Assembly: GCA_003342815.1 (NCBI GenBank)
Contig: PTEX01000196.1
Location: forward strand, 916,217-980,216
Origin: Eudromia elegans
Taxonomy: Eukaryota > Chordata > Aves > Tinamiformes > Tinamidae
Direction of reading: 5' to 3'
DNA length: 64,000 nt
The position numbers were made by a program, and so were the translations under genes. Below the pieces are notes generated by a model. That model was not told where the DNA came from. It worked only from the letters and a program-made list of their open reading frames with translations, and ran no database searches. Below are positions 24,393 through 36,795 of the stretch, piece by piece (the stretch's first letter is position 1; each line of letters opens with the position of its first letter).

Positions 24393-24603
24393 GTTGGGAT
24401 GCATTAAGAAGAGCATCTCCAGTAGGTAGATGGAGGTGATTGTCCCCCTCAGCCCTGGTGAGGCCACACCTGGAGTACTGTGTGCAGTTCTGGGCTCCCC
24501 AGTGCAAGAGGGATGTGGAGCTGCTGGAGAGAGTCCAGCAGGGCTACAGAGATGATCAGGGGCCTGGAACATCTGCCCTATAAGCAAAGGCTCAGACAGG
24601 CTC
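24393..24603 (+). mobile_element. CR1 LINE internal fragment
   Basis: This is a piece of the C-terminal RT/thumb region only: a block corresponding to [20 protein letters not shown] sequence (about 24456-24505) followed by the VQ-RR...RGLEHLPYE region, with small deletions. It has no 3' octamer tail, so it is truncated at both ends. The sequence on both sides is unrelated. Confidence 0.88.
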
Positions 24604-25202
24604 CTAGACACCAGTGCTGACTGATGAACACTTCTTTGGCCTATACACACAGTAAAGGAGGTGAATAAAAGACACAACTAAGGTTAGCAGAGAGGCCAGG
24701 GAAATTAAACTATTGTTCTGGAACCAGCATCATAGAGCTGTGTTGTCTTACAGCTCCAAAATTTGCAGCATTATGCTGCTAAGGCTACAAAACCGGTGTT
24801 TCGCACATACGTTAGCATGATTACGGCAAGATGTGAAGAGAGCTTATGAAAATCCTATTTCAGATTGTGGTGGTTTGCTTGTTCATATTATATGGTGGTT
24901 TACCACAAACTAGAGATGAAAAAGAAGGTGATGGATCAGTGAGGAAGAACTGGTCAGTCTTTACCAAGAGGATTGGCACTCTACACTCATTGTGTGAGTG
25001 GACTTGGTTAGGACTCTATCAAAGGGCGATCACAACTGACCTGTCAGGCCAAGCAGGAGAGTGCTTTACAACAGCAGTGTGGTTGTAAAGATTGACCACT
25101 GGAACAGAGTCTGGCAAATATAGGAAACAATCCCACAATGGAAACTATTGAAGTAGTGAAAAAAAAAAGAATGAAAGAGCATCAGCATGTAACACTCTTA
25201 AA

Positions 25203-25230
25203 AATATATATATATAGAGAGAGAGAGAAT
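25203..25230 (+). repeat. (TA)n-(GA)n dinucleotide repeat
   Basis: A short TA repeat (about six units) runs directly into a GA repeat of similar length. Confidence 0.8.
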
Positions 25231-26439
25231 ATAAAAAAGTAAGAAAAACTTATTTTAGAAAAATCTCATCTGTCAAGCAAAGTGGTATTATCTTCCACAT
25301 TACTCTATGTAAGAATTAAGGACCTAGAGATTTGGAGCTGTTTGGATCTCTGTTCAAGTCCTTTCACCATTGTCTGATTTTTTTCCTCATTTGCTTCTGC
25401 AAGGCTGATCCAATTCGAAAGTAATGTGAAAAACAGAGCAAAAGGAAGCCTAGTTGTGCACAGCTGTATAGAGCACTGAGTGGAACATGAGAGCACAGCA
25501 GCAAGGCTGATCACATTTGTAGTGACATTCATTCTTGAGTGGCCACTGCCTCTGACAGCAATGGCTGATGACAGAAAAAAAGTGAAAAAGAGAAACAGAT
25601 AGGGAGCACTAATCAATTAGCCACAAGTTTAACTAGAATAAAACAATACTCATGCTGCAGGCCGCCTTTTGAGTGATAAATGAACTTGTCTTGGCAGTGC
25701 CTCAACATGTGGCATATTCCTGTTTTGAAATAAAAACATAGGGGCTAGTAGAAAGATAAAAATGGCTCCATGTTTTCACCTTTCTCTCTGATCTATAATG
25801 TTATTGAGGCTTATTAAAGCCTTCATATTAAAGAATGAAATCTTGGCCCCATGATAGCTTCTGTTCTTCCATGAATTTTTACTCCCTTGTTCTGCATTAA
25901 ATTTCCACTCAGCATTAACATGATATGAAATGAAATCACATCCTGAAAGAAAGATTCTTTTCAGAGATCATTACTGCCTGCTGAGGAACTTGCTTTCCCT
26001 TGCACAAATCTCATTTAGAAAATAGAAATAACAGATGAGGACCTATATTGCCTTCATTCAAAGTGTTTGGTTTTTTTTTCCCCCAAACTTGTTTTTTAAA
26101 TTGCCATCTGGAATGCCAAACTGGACTGTCTCTGCAAACTGTCTCTGTCAACTGGGCATCATGTCCAAATGTGCAGATTAAGCCAACAAGAAATTGTCCA
26201 GTACTGCACTGGCCATTTTCAACAGCTAGTGGCATTATTTCTTTTTCTTCCCATAGTTAATGATCAAAAGACCCTAAATTACTATTTTTTTCAAAAAACT
26301 CAACCCTAATTGCAATTACCGTCTTCTTTACTGCAGTTCTCTCTTTGGGCTGGACTTAAGGAAGAGAGTCTTCAACAACTAGTTCTGCAGTTACTCATTC
26401 TAGATTAAACTAGACACAGCCACAGTTGACCAGACCTAG

Positions 26440-26512
26440 TATTGCAGGCAGTCCTGCTATGAAAGGGAGGTTGGATATGATCACCGCTGCAGGGAAGCCT
26501 TTCCAATCCCTG
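26440..26512 (+). mobile_element. Possible very old CR1 3'-end relic
   Basis: The order CTGCTATGAAAGGGAGGTTG, GATATGATCACC, CCTTTCCAATCC resembles the CR1 3' end (CTGCTAGAGCAGGGAGTTGGACTAGATGATC...CCTTCCAACC) with many differences. The match is short and could be chance; an alignment to CR1 consensus sequences would settle it. Confidence 0.3.
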
Positions 26513-28021
26513 TTTCCATCAGCCTGAAATGTACTGCAAAGCGGGGCACAATACCAATACGAGGAGAAGAGGGTATCCTTGGCTTCTGGAAAGGTACTGA
26601 ATCCATCTTATCACTTTACAAAACTCAAATGAGGCTCTTAACTCTGAAGCAGAGCTCAGAGCTCAGCCAGCTAGAAGCTCTTCCATACACCTCCCTCTCC
26701 CATCTCTGCCCCTTTCACAACCCCAGCCCTGCTTTGTTCTTACATATTCCTAGTGTATTTCTTACTTCTGTCGTCAAAGGAGGAACACCATCATTCTGAA
26801 CACTGTTGCCGTGAAAGTTCTCATTTTACTGCTATCTCCAACTACTCATAACTTTCCAAAAATCTCTTTGAATTTTCTACCTTGATTTATAATCATTTTA
26901 TGCAGCTCCCCAAACAGCTTACTATCACACTCTATTACTGTTGTACGAAGTGATTTATTTCAACATATGTATGGATTATAACAGTGGTAAATTTTGAAAT
27001 CCCTTTAAACAAGCTGTAAATCATACTCCCTCATCAGAATAAGTCTTAAATGCAGTAAAAGGTCTTAATGTTCCTAGACAACGTTCTTTCCTCTCTTCCC
27101 CATTCTGACTCACCAGACACCTAGTCCTCATAAAATATGCTCCAGTGGGACCTAAAGATGCCAAAGCTTGTGCCTGAACTAATAAAAGTGTTTCAAAGTC
27201 AGCTTTTCTATAAATACGAGATTCCCCTTCTACTTTATCATCAGAGACTCCTATGTAGATCCTAGGTATTATAATGGCTATCTTATACCCTAATAAGTTC
27301 ACTCTCTTTTTAGAGTGGTTTTTAACAGTTTTAGCTAAACCTCTAAACTGGTATTTTTAGTATTTTTAGTGGTAGCTGCCATGCTTATATTCCACAGCAC
27401 AGATATTTTATTTCCATGGAAAGAAAATGAAAGAGTAAATGAAGGAGAGTAAAGAAGTCTACAGCAAAAATTACTGTGATTCCTCTATACTTTCTGTAGG
27501 TTGGCAAACAAAGACAGCAGATTTTATTCATGCATTTTTTTAAATTAAATTGTGCTAGAAAAAAATGAAATATTGTCGTATCTTCCAAAAAAGACGTATA
27601 AAAAAGTACACAATTAAACATGGAGATGCTTTTCTCAGGTAGCCACAAGATGGCAGTATTTCAGAACATTCTTGAGATTTCTTGAAAAGTTGTATTTATG
27701 GGTAAATCCTCATTGCAATCACAAGCATAAAAGATTATCCATTAAGTTTCATTCTAACAGTACGCACTTTGAATGCTGAGACAGTGGCTAACTGTGTACT
27801 ATTATGTAGGCAATCAATATTTTATGGACAAAATAAAAAATACTAGTAAATTACTCTGAAATTACTAGTCTGAAATATGGTTAACTCTTCCTTTTTTTTT
27901 TTTTTTTTAAATATTAAGCATACTATTTGATACAATGCTAAAATGGTTCCATATGGAAAAGTACTCTAACTGAGACGGTAGGGATCAGGGGAGACCTAAA
28001 GTCTTGGCTAAATCTTGGTCA

Positions 28022-28459
28022 CAACAGTGACCAAGATAATCAAGGGACTGGAGCACCTACCGTATGAGGAGAGGTTAAACGAGCTGAGCCCGTTTAGCTT
28101 AGAGAAGGATGAGAGGGGATCTAATCAACATGTACAAATTCCTGAGGTGTGATTGTAGGGAGGAAGGGGCTAAACTGTTTTCCATAGTGGCTGGTGAAAG
28201 GACAAGGGGCAGGGGTTTTAAGCTGAGCCATAGGAGGTTTCATCACCAGGTGAGGAGGAACTTCTTTGCTATGAGGGTGATGGAGCCCTGGAACAGGCTG
28301 CCCAGAGAGGTTGTGGAGTCTCCTTCTCTGGAGATCTTCCAGACCTGCCTGGATGCCACCCTGTGCCCTGTGCTCTGGGTGTCCCTACTGGAGCAGGGAG
28401 ATTGGACTAGATGATCTCTAGAGGTCCCTTCCAACCCTGAAGATTCTGTGATTCTGTAA
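28022..28459 (+). mobile_element. CR1 LINE 3' fragment
   Basis: The C-terminal part of CR1 ORF2 ([60 protein letters not shown]; open over 28109-28414) is followed by the 3' region and ATTCTGTG octamers at about 28443-28458. It is 5'-truncated as usual for CR1. It is very similar to the 3' part of the element at 17845-20398, suggesting the same subfamily. Confidence 0.93.
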
Positions 28460-30785
28460 CAGGTAGCATCAAGGGCAGAAATACTGACCTGGAGAGTGGA
28501 TATAAACAGATTGTAAAGTTTCCTGAAGGTAAAAAGCACACAGGCGCGCATATAAGATATAGAATAAGACAAATTCCGCAGCAGTTGCATTTTAGATGTC
28601 ATCCACAAAAAAAAAACAGCTCAAAGAGAGAGGCAGAAACCTCTGAAGGTGAAAGAGCCCCACAAATGCACAGAGCACTGAATGGTTATGGAGTATTTAT
28701 GTGATATTACCCTGAAAGGGAAAATGTGATTCTAGGGTGTACTGAGGGAATCACTAGCAAGATAATACATATGGTTTTGAGATTAGCTACAGTAATCATG
28801 CTCCAAGAGGAACTAGAGTGGAGAAAGACTAGGAGGGCAAACATGGAAACCAGAAGGCTAAAAAGCACAGCTACCTTATCTGATTGCCCTCATGCACAGT
28901 AAATCAGAAATCTAGAAATATATCAGTATGGATTAATTCACAGGAAAGTCAGCCAAAAGAGTTAACACAAGGTATAAATTCTCAGTGAATATATGACTGC
29001 AGTGTCAGCCTACCACTTATCTTTCTACTTTCACCTTACACCCTTTGCATTCTCCCTCTCTGAAATCTAACTGGCAAGGTTCAATGTACCCATAAAAGGA
29101 TCACAAAGAACTTGACAGGAAACAAATGAATTTTCTTTCAGTTAATGGAAATCCTCCTGCTGGAAGCAAAGGGAAGGAAGGAGATGCTAAATTCACATTG
29201 CAAAATGGATAGTTTATCCTTAAAGCATCTTTATTGACTTCACTATAGGGCACGCAAATGCACATATTCTGTAAAGGAGATAACTTGCAGTGAAACCCTG
29301 CTTGGCTGGGAAGAAAGCCTCTCTCCATTGCATTGCTAGAGACAGCAGAAGTAGCTATTTGTCAAGTCCAAGTTCCCCTCTTATAGTGATATTTTTTCTA
29401 AAGTGACACCTTGAAACTGGATGTGGAAGGCTGCCTTTCACGTTGTTTTTTTCTCTTCTGCTCCATAAAGGCAGAAGCAGATGGAGGAAAAGAAGATAAG
29501 GCAGAGGATTGGGGGCTGGGAAGAATTGGCAAAACTGTGCATTTCTGCAGGGAACATGATGAAGGAAAAGAGAAAATGGAGAAGGATCTGGCAGCCCCTG
29601 GGTAGGCTGCAAGAGAGGTTCTTTACCAGCTGGTCTCCTGGGTCAGCTTTGCATTTCACCGAAAGAGAGATCCACCATGACCAAAGAGCGTTTCCCCTCT
29701 CCCTCACAGAAGGAAACTCTGCTTAAAGAGATGAAGTTTTCAGAGAATGAGAAAATCAAAACACTCCGCAATCCACTATGAGAACTTTCCCATAGATCTG
29801 ATCCTTGTCAGCTTGTGCTTTGTCTGTAATATAGCCAAATCTCATCCTGTGTCAGGAAGTGCTCTGAAGGTGTGCTCTAGATGGTGCATGTTGGAGATCT
29901 GACAGCTTCTGTGGTTGCAAAAGCTGGAGCTGGAACAATCACAAATTATGGAATCATATTGCTTGAAACACAAATTCTCAAAAGAGACTAGCTCCAGGCT
30001 CTTCTTTTGAGCATACAGTGTTATGAGATAAAATAATGAAGTCTCAACAGAAATTTTCTGTAAGTCTTCTTCAATTTGTGCAAGTGATGTATAGGTCTGT
30101 ATAGACACTCTATCAATCATGCAATCTGTCATTCAGAGAAGTTCAGTGGGAATGTGAAGGATACAAATACGGTGCGTCTCTAAAAGTTTACTAGTAAAGC
30201 CATAAGTAAAACCCCATTTCAAATGGGTAGCTTGAAATATACTTTATTTGTTAAATGCTAGTTTAATAAACTTTTTTTGATCTGTTAAACTTTGAAGGTG
30301 CTTCAAGAGCAGATTCATGAGTGTACGCCAGTGAAGAAGAAACAGCTGTCAAGTATGTGGTTCTAAATCTCCCTCCATGGAAAGGTAAATATTTTGCCTA
30401 CTCTTTTGCATAGTCTGGCAGATCAGGTTTCAGTTCAATGATCCCCTTATATTAGCTCTGACAGTATACAGATGTATTGGATAGTCACATTAAAATCAAA
30501 AAAGGAACCAAACATAAAATATAATGCTAAGAAAAAAAAAAAAAACATTTATGAGAAGGATTTTTTGCTTCAAATGAGCGAACACCTTTAAAATGAACAG
30601 AAAGAATACCACTGATGTGCCAAAGTCATGATCAGAGAGAACATGGAAGTGCTGTTGCAATACTAGGCAAGGTACATGTGAGTTCAGGTGCGCTATTGAC
30701 TGAACCACTGCACAGAACAAAGCATTACATCATGAACAGGGTGTGTTCAATAATTTTTATCACTATGCCTGTTTCTGCATTTTAG

Positions 30786-31138
30786 GAATCACAGAATGGT
30801 AAAGGTTGGAAGGGACCTCTAGAGATCATCTAGTCCAACCTCCCTGCTCTAGCAGGGACACCTAGAGCACGGGGCACAGGGTGGCATCCAGGCGGGTCTG
30901 GAAGATCTCCAGAGAAGGAGACTCCACAACCTCTCACGTCTCTGGGCAGCCTGTTCCAGTGCTCTGTCATCCCCATAGTAAAGAAGTTCTTTGTCACATG
31001 CAGATGGAACTTCCTGAGTTTCAACTTGTAACCATTGCCTCTATCCTATCACTGGCCTCCACCGAGAAGAGTTGGGCCCTCTCCTCCATATCTTTACCCC
31101 TCAGGTACTTATACATATTAATTAGATCCCCCCATCTG
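30786..31138 (-). mobile_element. CR1 LINE 3' fragment, minus strand
   Basis: Read on the minus strand the piece carries C-terminal ORF2 sequence (KLRKFHLHVTKNFFTMGMTE, HWNRLPRDV) and then the conserved 3' end (GGACTAGATGATCTCTAGAG...CCTTCCAACC) with a decayed octamer tail at 30786-30800. It is in the sense orientation of ADCY1. Confidence 0.93.
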
Positions 31139-34100
31139 TTGAGTTAAAGGATTTCTCTCTTTACATTTCATAGCTATGTCTTGATCTCTTCTACCAACAT
31201 AAAACTGAACACTTGGAGTTGGCACTTCTGTATTCCTCAGCGAGCAAAAGTTACCAAGTTTAACCCCCAGCAAGATAGACAACTCCTCCTCTTCTGTCCT
31301 CTGTAAACCTACAGTCGTCAGCTATGATTTTTTGTCCCTGGAAGAACCTTGTAGATGTCAATGCTCAAGATGGTGCTAGGACTGCAGCATCGTATTCTTT
31401 TGCTCTGTCCCATGATTATGATAATGTCACCCTACTTCCCACACTTCTGTACCAGAATCCAAGTATGTTCAACAGGTATGTATAGAGGTTCATGGTGAAC
31501 CTGCTCTGCTCTGGCACCTTGCTAGTGACTGAGGTCAGCAGGTAGGAATTGGCAGAAAGGATTTGGCCATCTACAGACCTTCTCTTTTCAATGCTAGAGC
31601 ATAAAAGCATCAAGGAAGCAGAATAGGTAAAGAGCTGGAGTAACACTAAGGACACAGCACTGTGACAACAGTGGTGCTGAGCAATCTCAGTACAGCACAC
31701 ATTCACGACTTCATTGGCCAGCTACCATGGCCAATACCCTTTCCTATAATAGATTTTTTAAGATTTTTTATTTTTTTAGCAATACTGGAACAAGAAAGAA
31801 CTCTTCAGTGAAGTAAAAATTTGCTAGTGAAAGAAACCCATCTCAGCTGCAGGTGTAAGCAGACTAAACCTTTTTTGTTTTTGTTTTTTTTTTTTTTAAA
31901 AAAAAGGAACCTGAAGTCTAGAGCAATAAGTAAGGCATATTAGGGGGCAAACACTTAGCATTTTTTTTTTCAGCAACTGGAGATCATTTTAGCATATCCA
32001 TATGAAAGCAAACCACAGCAGTCTAACAATATTTGTCCTCTGCCCACATTTGCCCACATTCCCTCTTCAGCAGAGCAGGGAATTGCCCTTAATCCATCAG
32101 CAGAAAACCTGATCGTTTTCCAAAGAGAAATGGCCACTAATGTGTTAAGGAAGCAGTGAGTGTATTCACCCTATTAACATACCAAGTTTCAGGCACGCTT
32201 TATTCATGCTTACCTTGTCAGACTGGGAAATTCTTAATCAGATGGGTCTGCTGAAAGTGAAGCTAAACTCAGCATATGTGCTGATTGTCAGTGCATATCA
32301 AAGAGGTAAAAGAGATCAGAAACACTTAAAGAATTTAAATTACATGATAGAAATTCTCCACTCCAGAACAGTAAAACTAAACCAAAAGATGACTTTAAAA
32401 TGCATTCTTTCCATAAATAAAGAGTATGTTGCTTAAAATTTTTTTCTTTCTTTTTACTTCCACATCAGTTTGACCAGAAGGAACAGGCAAAATGTCTGGA
32501 AACACATGTATGCTAGATCAGGGAAGACGTATTACCAAGCAATGTATATAGTCACACATTAGGATGAAGGCAAAGTACCTTGCTCCATATCCCCTTCATG
32601 GAAAAAAATCCATTACCAAGCAGAAATATAGCAATTCACTGGCCTTTTGAGAAACTGCACATTGGGCCAGACCTTTTGATACAATTTGAACGCACTCCAC
32701 TGCAGACCTGTCTCTGAGCTTGAGGAATGGCATGGGACAGGATGTGCTAGGCTTATGTTATTAAAGCATGAGCTGGCCTTCTAACATTTTAGATGTGAAC
32801 ACAATTCCATGAACAACAAGAAAGAGTCTATGCAAGAGAACTTTCCCAGTAACATTTTAAAGCTCCTCATGGTTTCCAGTTCCTGAGGGAAGAACCACAA
32901 CAGACCTCACACCTGATGCTGCATTATTTTATACTATAGCATCCTACCAAATCTGATTGATTTGAAAATGTCTGCACTGTGCTCTCCACTTGTGGCACAC
33001 ACACAGGCTTGCTCTGGGCATGGGGAACACTTAATCTGGACCAGATTGCTCAACTCTGCAGGGATCTTAATTTCAGTTTGGCATCTCACCCCTTCCTCTC
33101 CCCACTACAGAAGCAGCAGTAGCTGGAGAAAAATTAAATTTCACCCGTATTTTGAAAAGGCATAAGCTGGCTCTATTTAGATCTTTGCATGAGACACACA
33201 ACACTGCTGTCAGGAATCTGAATTTAGGAATTAAACATAAGAAAGTACATTTCAAGTTTCTAGCATCAAATATTATTAAACTTAAGGATCTAAAACACTA
33301 TCTGATGTTCTAACATATGGTTATTTCCTTAGGCAGCTGTTATTCAAGATATTATCTATTGAAAACTATATGGGAGTATACTTTTGATCATCTAATGACA
33401 GGGTTGTGTGCGCTTTCTTACCCCTTCTCCTCCACTCTCAAAAGGAAAATAAAGGAGCAAGTAGGAAAAACAAAACTGAAAAATTCACAAAAAGACAAAA
33501 CAACTCCAGCATATTTAATTGACAGTCATTTGGAGCAGAACATATTTGAAATTTCCCATTTTTTTTTTCCTAAGAGAAAAAGTATCAACTCCTAAGAGCA
33601 AAAGTATCAACAGGTTTTAGCATGATACAACCAGTTATTTTAATATATCTTTTTATGTTCAACTATTATTTTATGTTCAACATAAGCCAGTTAAGAATTC
33701 TCTGCAATAAATACGAGCTTAATGTATCCAATTAAAGATATATAGATATATCTATTATATATCTGTTAGGAAAGTCATACTATGAGGAAAATCAAACTGC
33801 AGCAAAAGGCAATCCAAGACATATTCCTGTGATATTTAGTTTCAATGATTACATAGACTTATCACAGAAAGCAGAGTTAATAAGTCAAATTTTAAGGCTT
33901 AAAGAAAAAAAGAAGAAAAAGAAAAAAGGTTAGTTTGCAGAGCTCCGATCTTGTGTCAAAAATGAGATGTCTGGTAACTGATTTTATTTACATATATATT
34001 TACAACAGGAAGCTTTCAGTGGACAAATTGAAGTCAAATCCAATTTTTCTAGTACTAATTTGACTTGCTTTTATAAGTGATTTTTTAAAGGTTTTTATAC

Positions 34101-36543
34101 TTTCCATCTAATACCATATGTTGTATTTTGCAAATTACAAGAATGTACATACAGAAACACAATTATAATGCAATTTAAATATATGTATTTTACATTATTT
34201 ACAACTAAGGTTATTTTTTTTGCAGTACTGAGTGTCTCTGCACTTTGAAGTTTTAATTCCAGTTGCAAGGAATTTTTCTATCTTACCATACAGCTAATCA
34301 TCCTATATCTCGCTGTATAATCTATAGTTGTAGTTCAAAATCTTAGTATAATCTCCTTCTATAACCACACTCAAACAAACGAACAAAAAGGCCCATACTC
34401 ATCTTGAGTAAAGTTTTTGGGATAGGAGGATGGAATTGCCCTTGGATGTTCCTATCACTGCCAAGAAATCAGGGGAATAGAAGGTTAGTTTAGATGCCCC
34501 ACTTATAGATGGCCAAATTAGGTGAGACAAAACCCATTGAGAAGGCAAATAATGCAGCTCTGTCTGCCAAAAAGTAGCAAATGATGCTAAGACCGGGATG
34601 AGTTTAATAGGAGAATAAATTCAATTTTAAGTCCTCTTGTATCATGGCACACAGTGTAAATGTAATACAGACTCAGCCTACCAGCTAAAATTAGTTAATC
34701 CACCTACATTTTTCAAAGATTGTACTGGCTGGCTTTTACAGAGGATCAGATATCATCTCTTGTCCCGCAGTTTGCATAAAACCAGTATTACTTCTCTGTT
34801 GCATACTCCAAATAATTTGCCAAGAACACGTTCTTGTGCCCACACACGATCCAGATGAAATTTTTTCTCTAGGGTGATTTGCTGATGCACAGAGCCAGGA
34901 TAAATGATTATGGAATTGGGGCCTGTATTTTAATGATAGATTTTTTATTTTATTTTGCCCCGCTATAAAAAAAAAGATGCAAGAGTCTGAGAATAAAGAA
35001 GTATGAGAAACATGAGGAGAACCTGATCAGGTGCTGATAAGCATGCAATCAGGCATCCAGGAAATTACTTCCGCCTGAATCTCTGCAAATCACTGATTTT
35101 TCAGTTCAATTGCTGAAATGGAGGGGAAAAAAAAGAAAAAAAAAAGACTAAAAAACAAACACACATCAATGGCCTGTAATCTATTAACATAAAAATCCAA
35201 CATACTTGTTTTATTCAAGCAGTATGTTCTATTCCTTTTCCTCTTTTCTATAAATGCTTAAAATGAAATATAATGAACAAAACTACCGGAGGGATTATTA
35301 TTAGTATCACCCTTTTATCCCAAGGTAAGGAAAGCAGTACACACATCGGAAATGTGGAAAAATCCAGATTAAGTTCTTTTGAAGGCAGATCTGAACCCAG
35401 CTGGGAATTTGAACCCCAAACATCCTAGGCAGAAGTTCAAAGTATTCTGTGCTGAGCCTCATGGTGTTTTTTGTTTACACTGCTTCATTCCCCAGGAATA
35501 GTTACTCATCAACTCTCTGAATCAGTGATGTCCCATCTACTGTATAGCATGTTTAGGATGTTACTCTAAAATACAATAGATAGAGACACTGTACACACAT
35601 ATACACCTCCAATTATATTTCTTCTATCATGACTATTTGAGAGGTTAAATGCAAATTCACAAAAAGTTTAAGGTGATCAGAGCGCCATTTTTACCAATTT
35701 ACTATTCTCCAAGTGTTTTCCCACCACCATGCTTTAATCAGTGTAAGTATACATGTAAGATTTAGAGGGGAGGGAAGGAAAGCTCTGAAGAACTTCATAG
35801 AAAGACGACTCTGTTTTGCAGACAAGATTTACTTGCACTTATGCAATGAAAACAAAACTAAACTAAAGAAAAATCTCTGAAGATATCAAAGCTGCTTTCT
35901 GAGTTTTGGAGGTTTGCACAAAGTCAAATATTTTTCCATGCTTTCTCATATGAAAACAACAGGAACTTTTCACATCAGTCTGTTCTGCAGGCAAGTGCAT
36001 TTCACTGATGGAAATTACTTGCTTTATCCCATAATTAAATGTATGAATACGCACAAAAATACTCAGGAAAAAGTCCCAGTGAGCAATATTTGCCATAAAG
36101 TCAGCAAGATTAGAGGGAATAAATAGCCTGCATGCATGTCGAAACTAAATACACTACAATTCTTCACTTAGGAAAGAAAGATGGGTGGGGAAATGTGGAA
36201 AGCCTACAGTATCATGATTGGCATAGAAAAAAAAAGTTACTGAGGATGCTTACTCATAATTTAATCACAAAACAAGAGCTGGAGACTACCCAAGAAGTCA
36301 TCAGACAGTAAGTCTATAACAAATAAACGGAAGTTCTTTTTCACAAAGTGCATAATTAGAGTGACATTCACTGTCACAGAATCACGAGGAGGACAAAAAT
36401 ATATATACATTCAGAAAGAGAAACTAGAAAAATTGAACAATTTAAACCATGATCCAGTTGCACTTCTGACTTAGGAAGATTTAGAATTATAATTTTACCA
36501 TCTGCTGTCAGCAACACACTGCCTCAGGAGCAGCCAGAATATG

Positions 36544-36795
36544 AATCTCAGAATCACAGAAGGGTTGAGGTTGGAAAGGACCTCTGCAGTTCAAGTCCAA
36601 CTCCTCTGCTCAAGAGGGATCACGTAGAGCACATTGCACAGGCAAGTTTTGAGTATCTCCAGAGAAGACAACTCCACAATGTCTCTAACAACCCATTCCA
36701 GTGCTCCATCGCCCTCACAGTAAATAAGCCCTTCCTCATATTCAGATGGAACTGCCTGTGTTTCACATTGTGCCAGTTGCCTGTCCTGTCACTGA
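36544..36795 (-). mobile_element. CR1 LINE 3' fragment, minus strand, diverged
   Basis: The plus strand shows the reversed CR1 tail (GAATCACAGAA...GGTTGGAAAGGACCTCTG) followed by TCTCCAGAGAAGACAACTCC and TTCCAGTGCTC blocks, typical of the ORF2 C terminus and 3' end read backwards. It is more diverged than the other copies and truncated at about 36795. Confidence 0.88.

Noticed and set aside
29355..29726. Overlapping open frames of 80 to 89 codons on both strands
   Set aside because: No recognisable domain, no splice context with ADCY1, and strong overlap in opposing frames suggest chance openness in a GC-richer patch.
33734..33768. AT-only inverted repeat (AGATATATAG...CTATTATATATCT)
   Set aside because: Short AT palindromes are expected by chance in such AT-rich sequence, and no terminator or RNA function is indicated.
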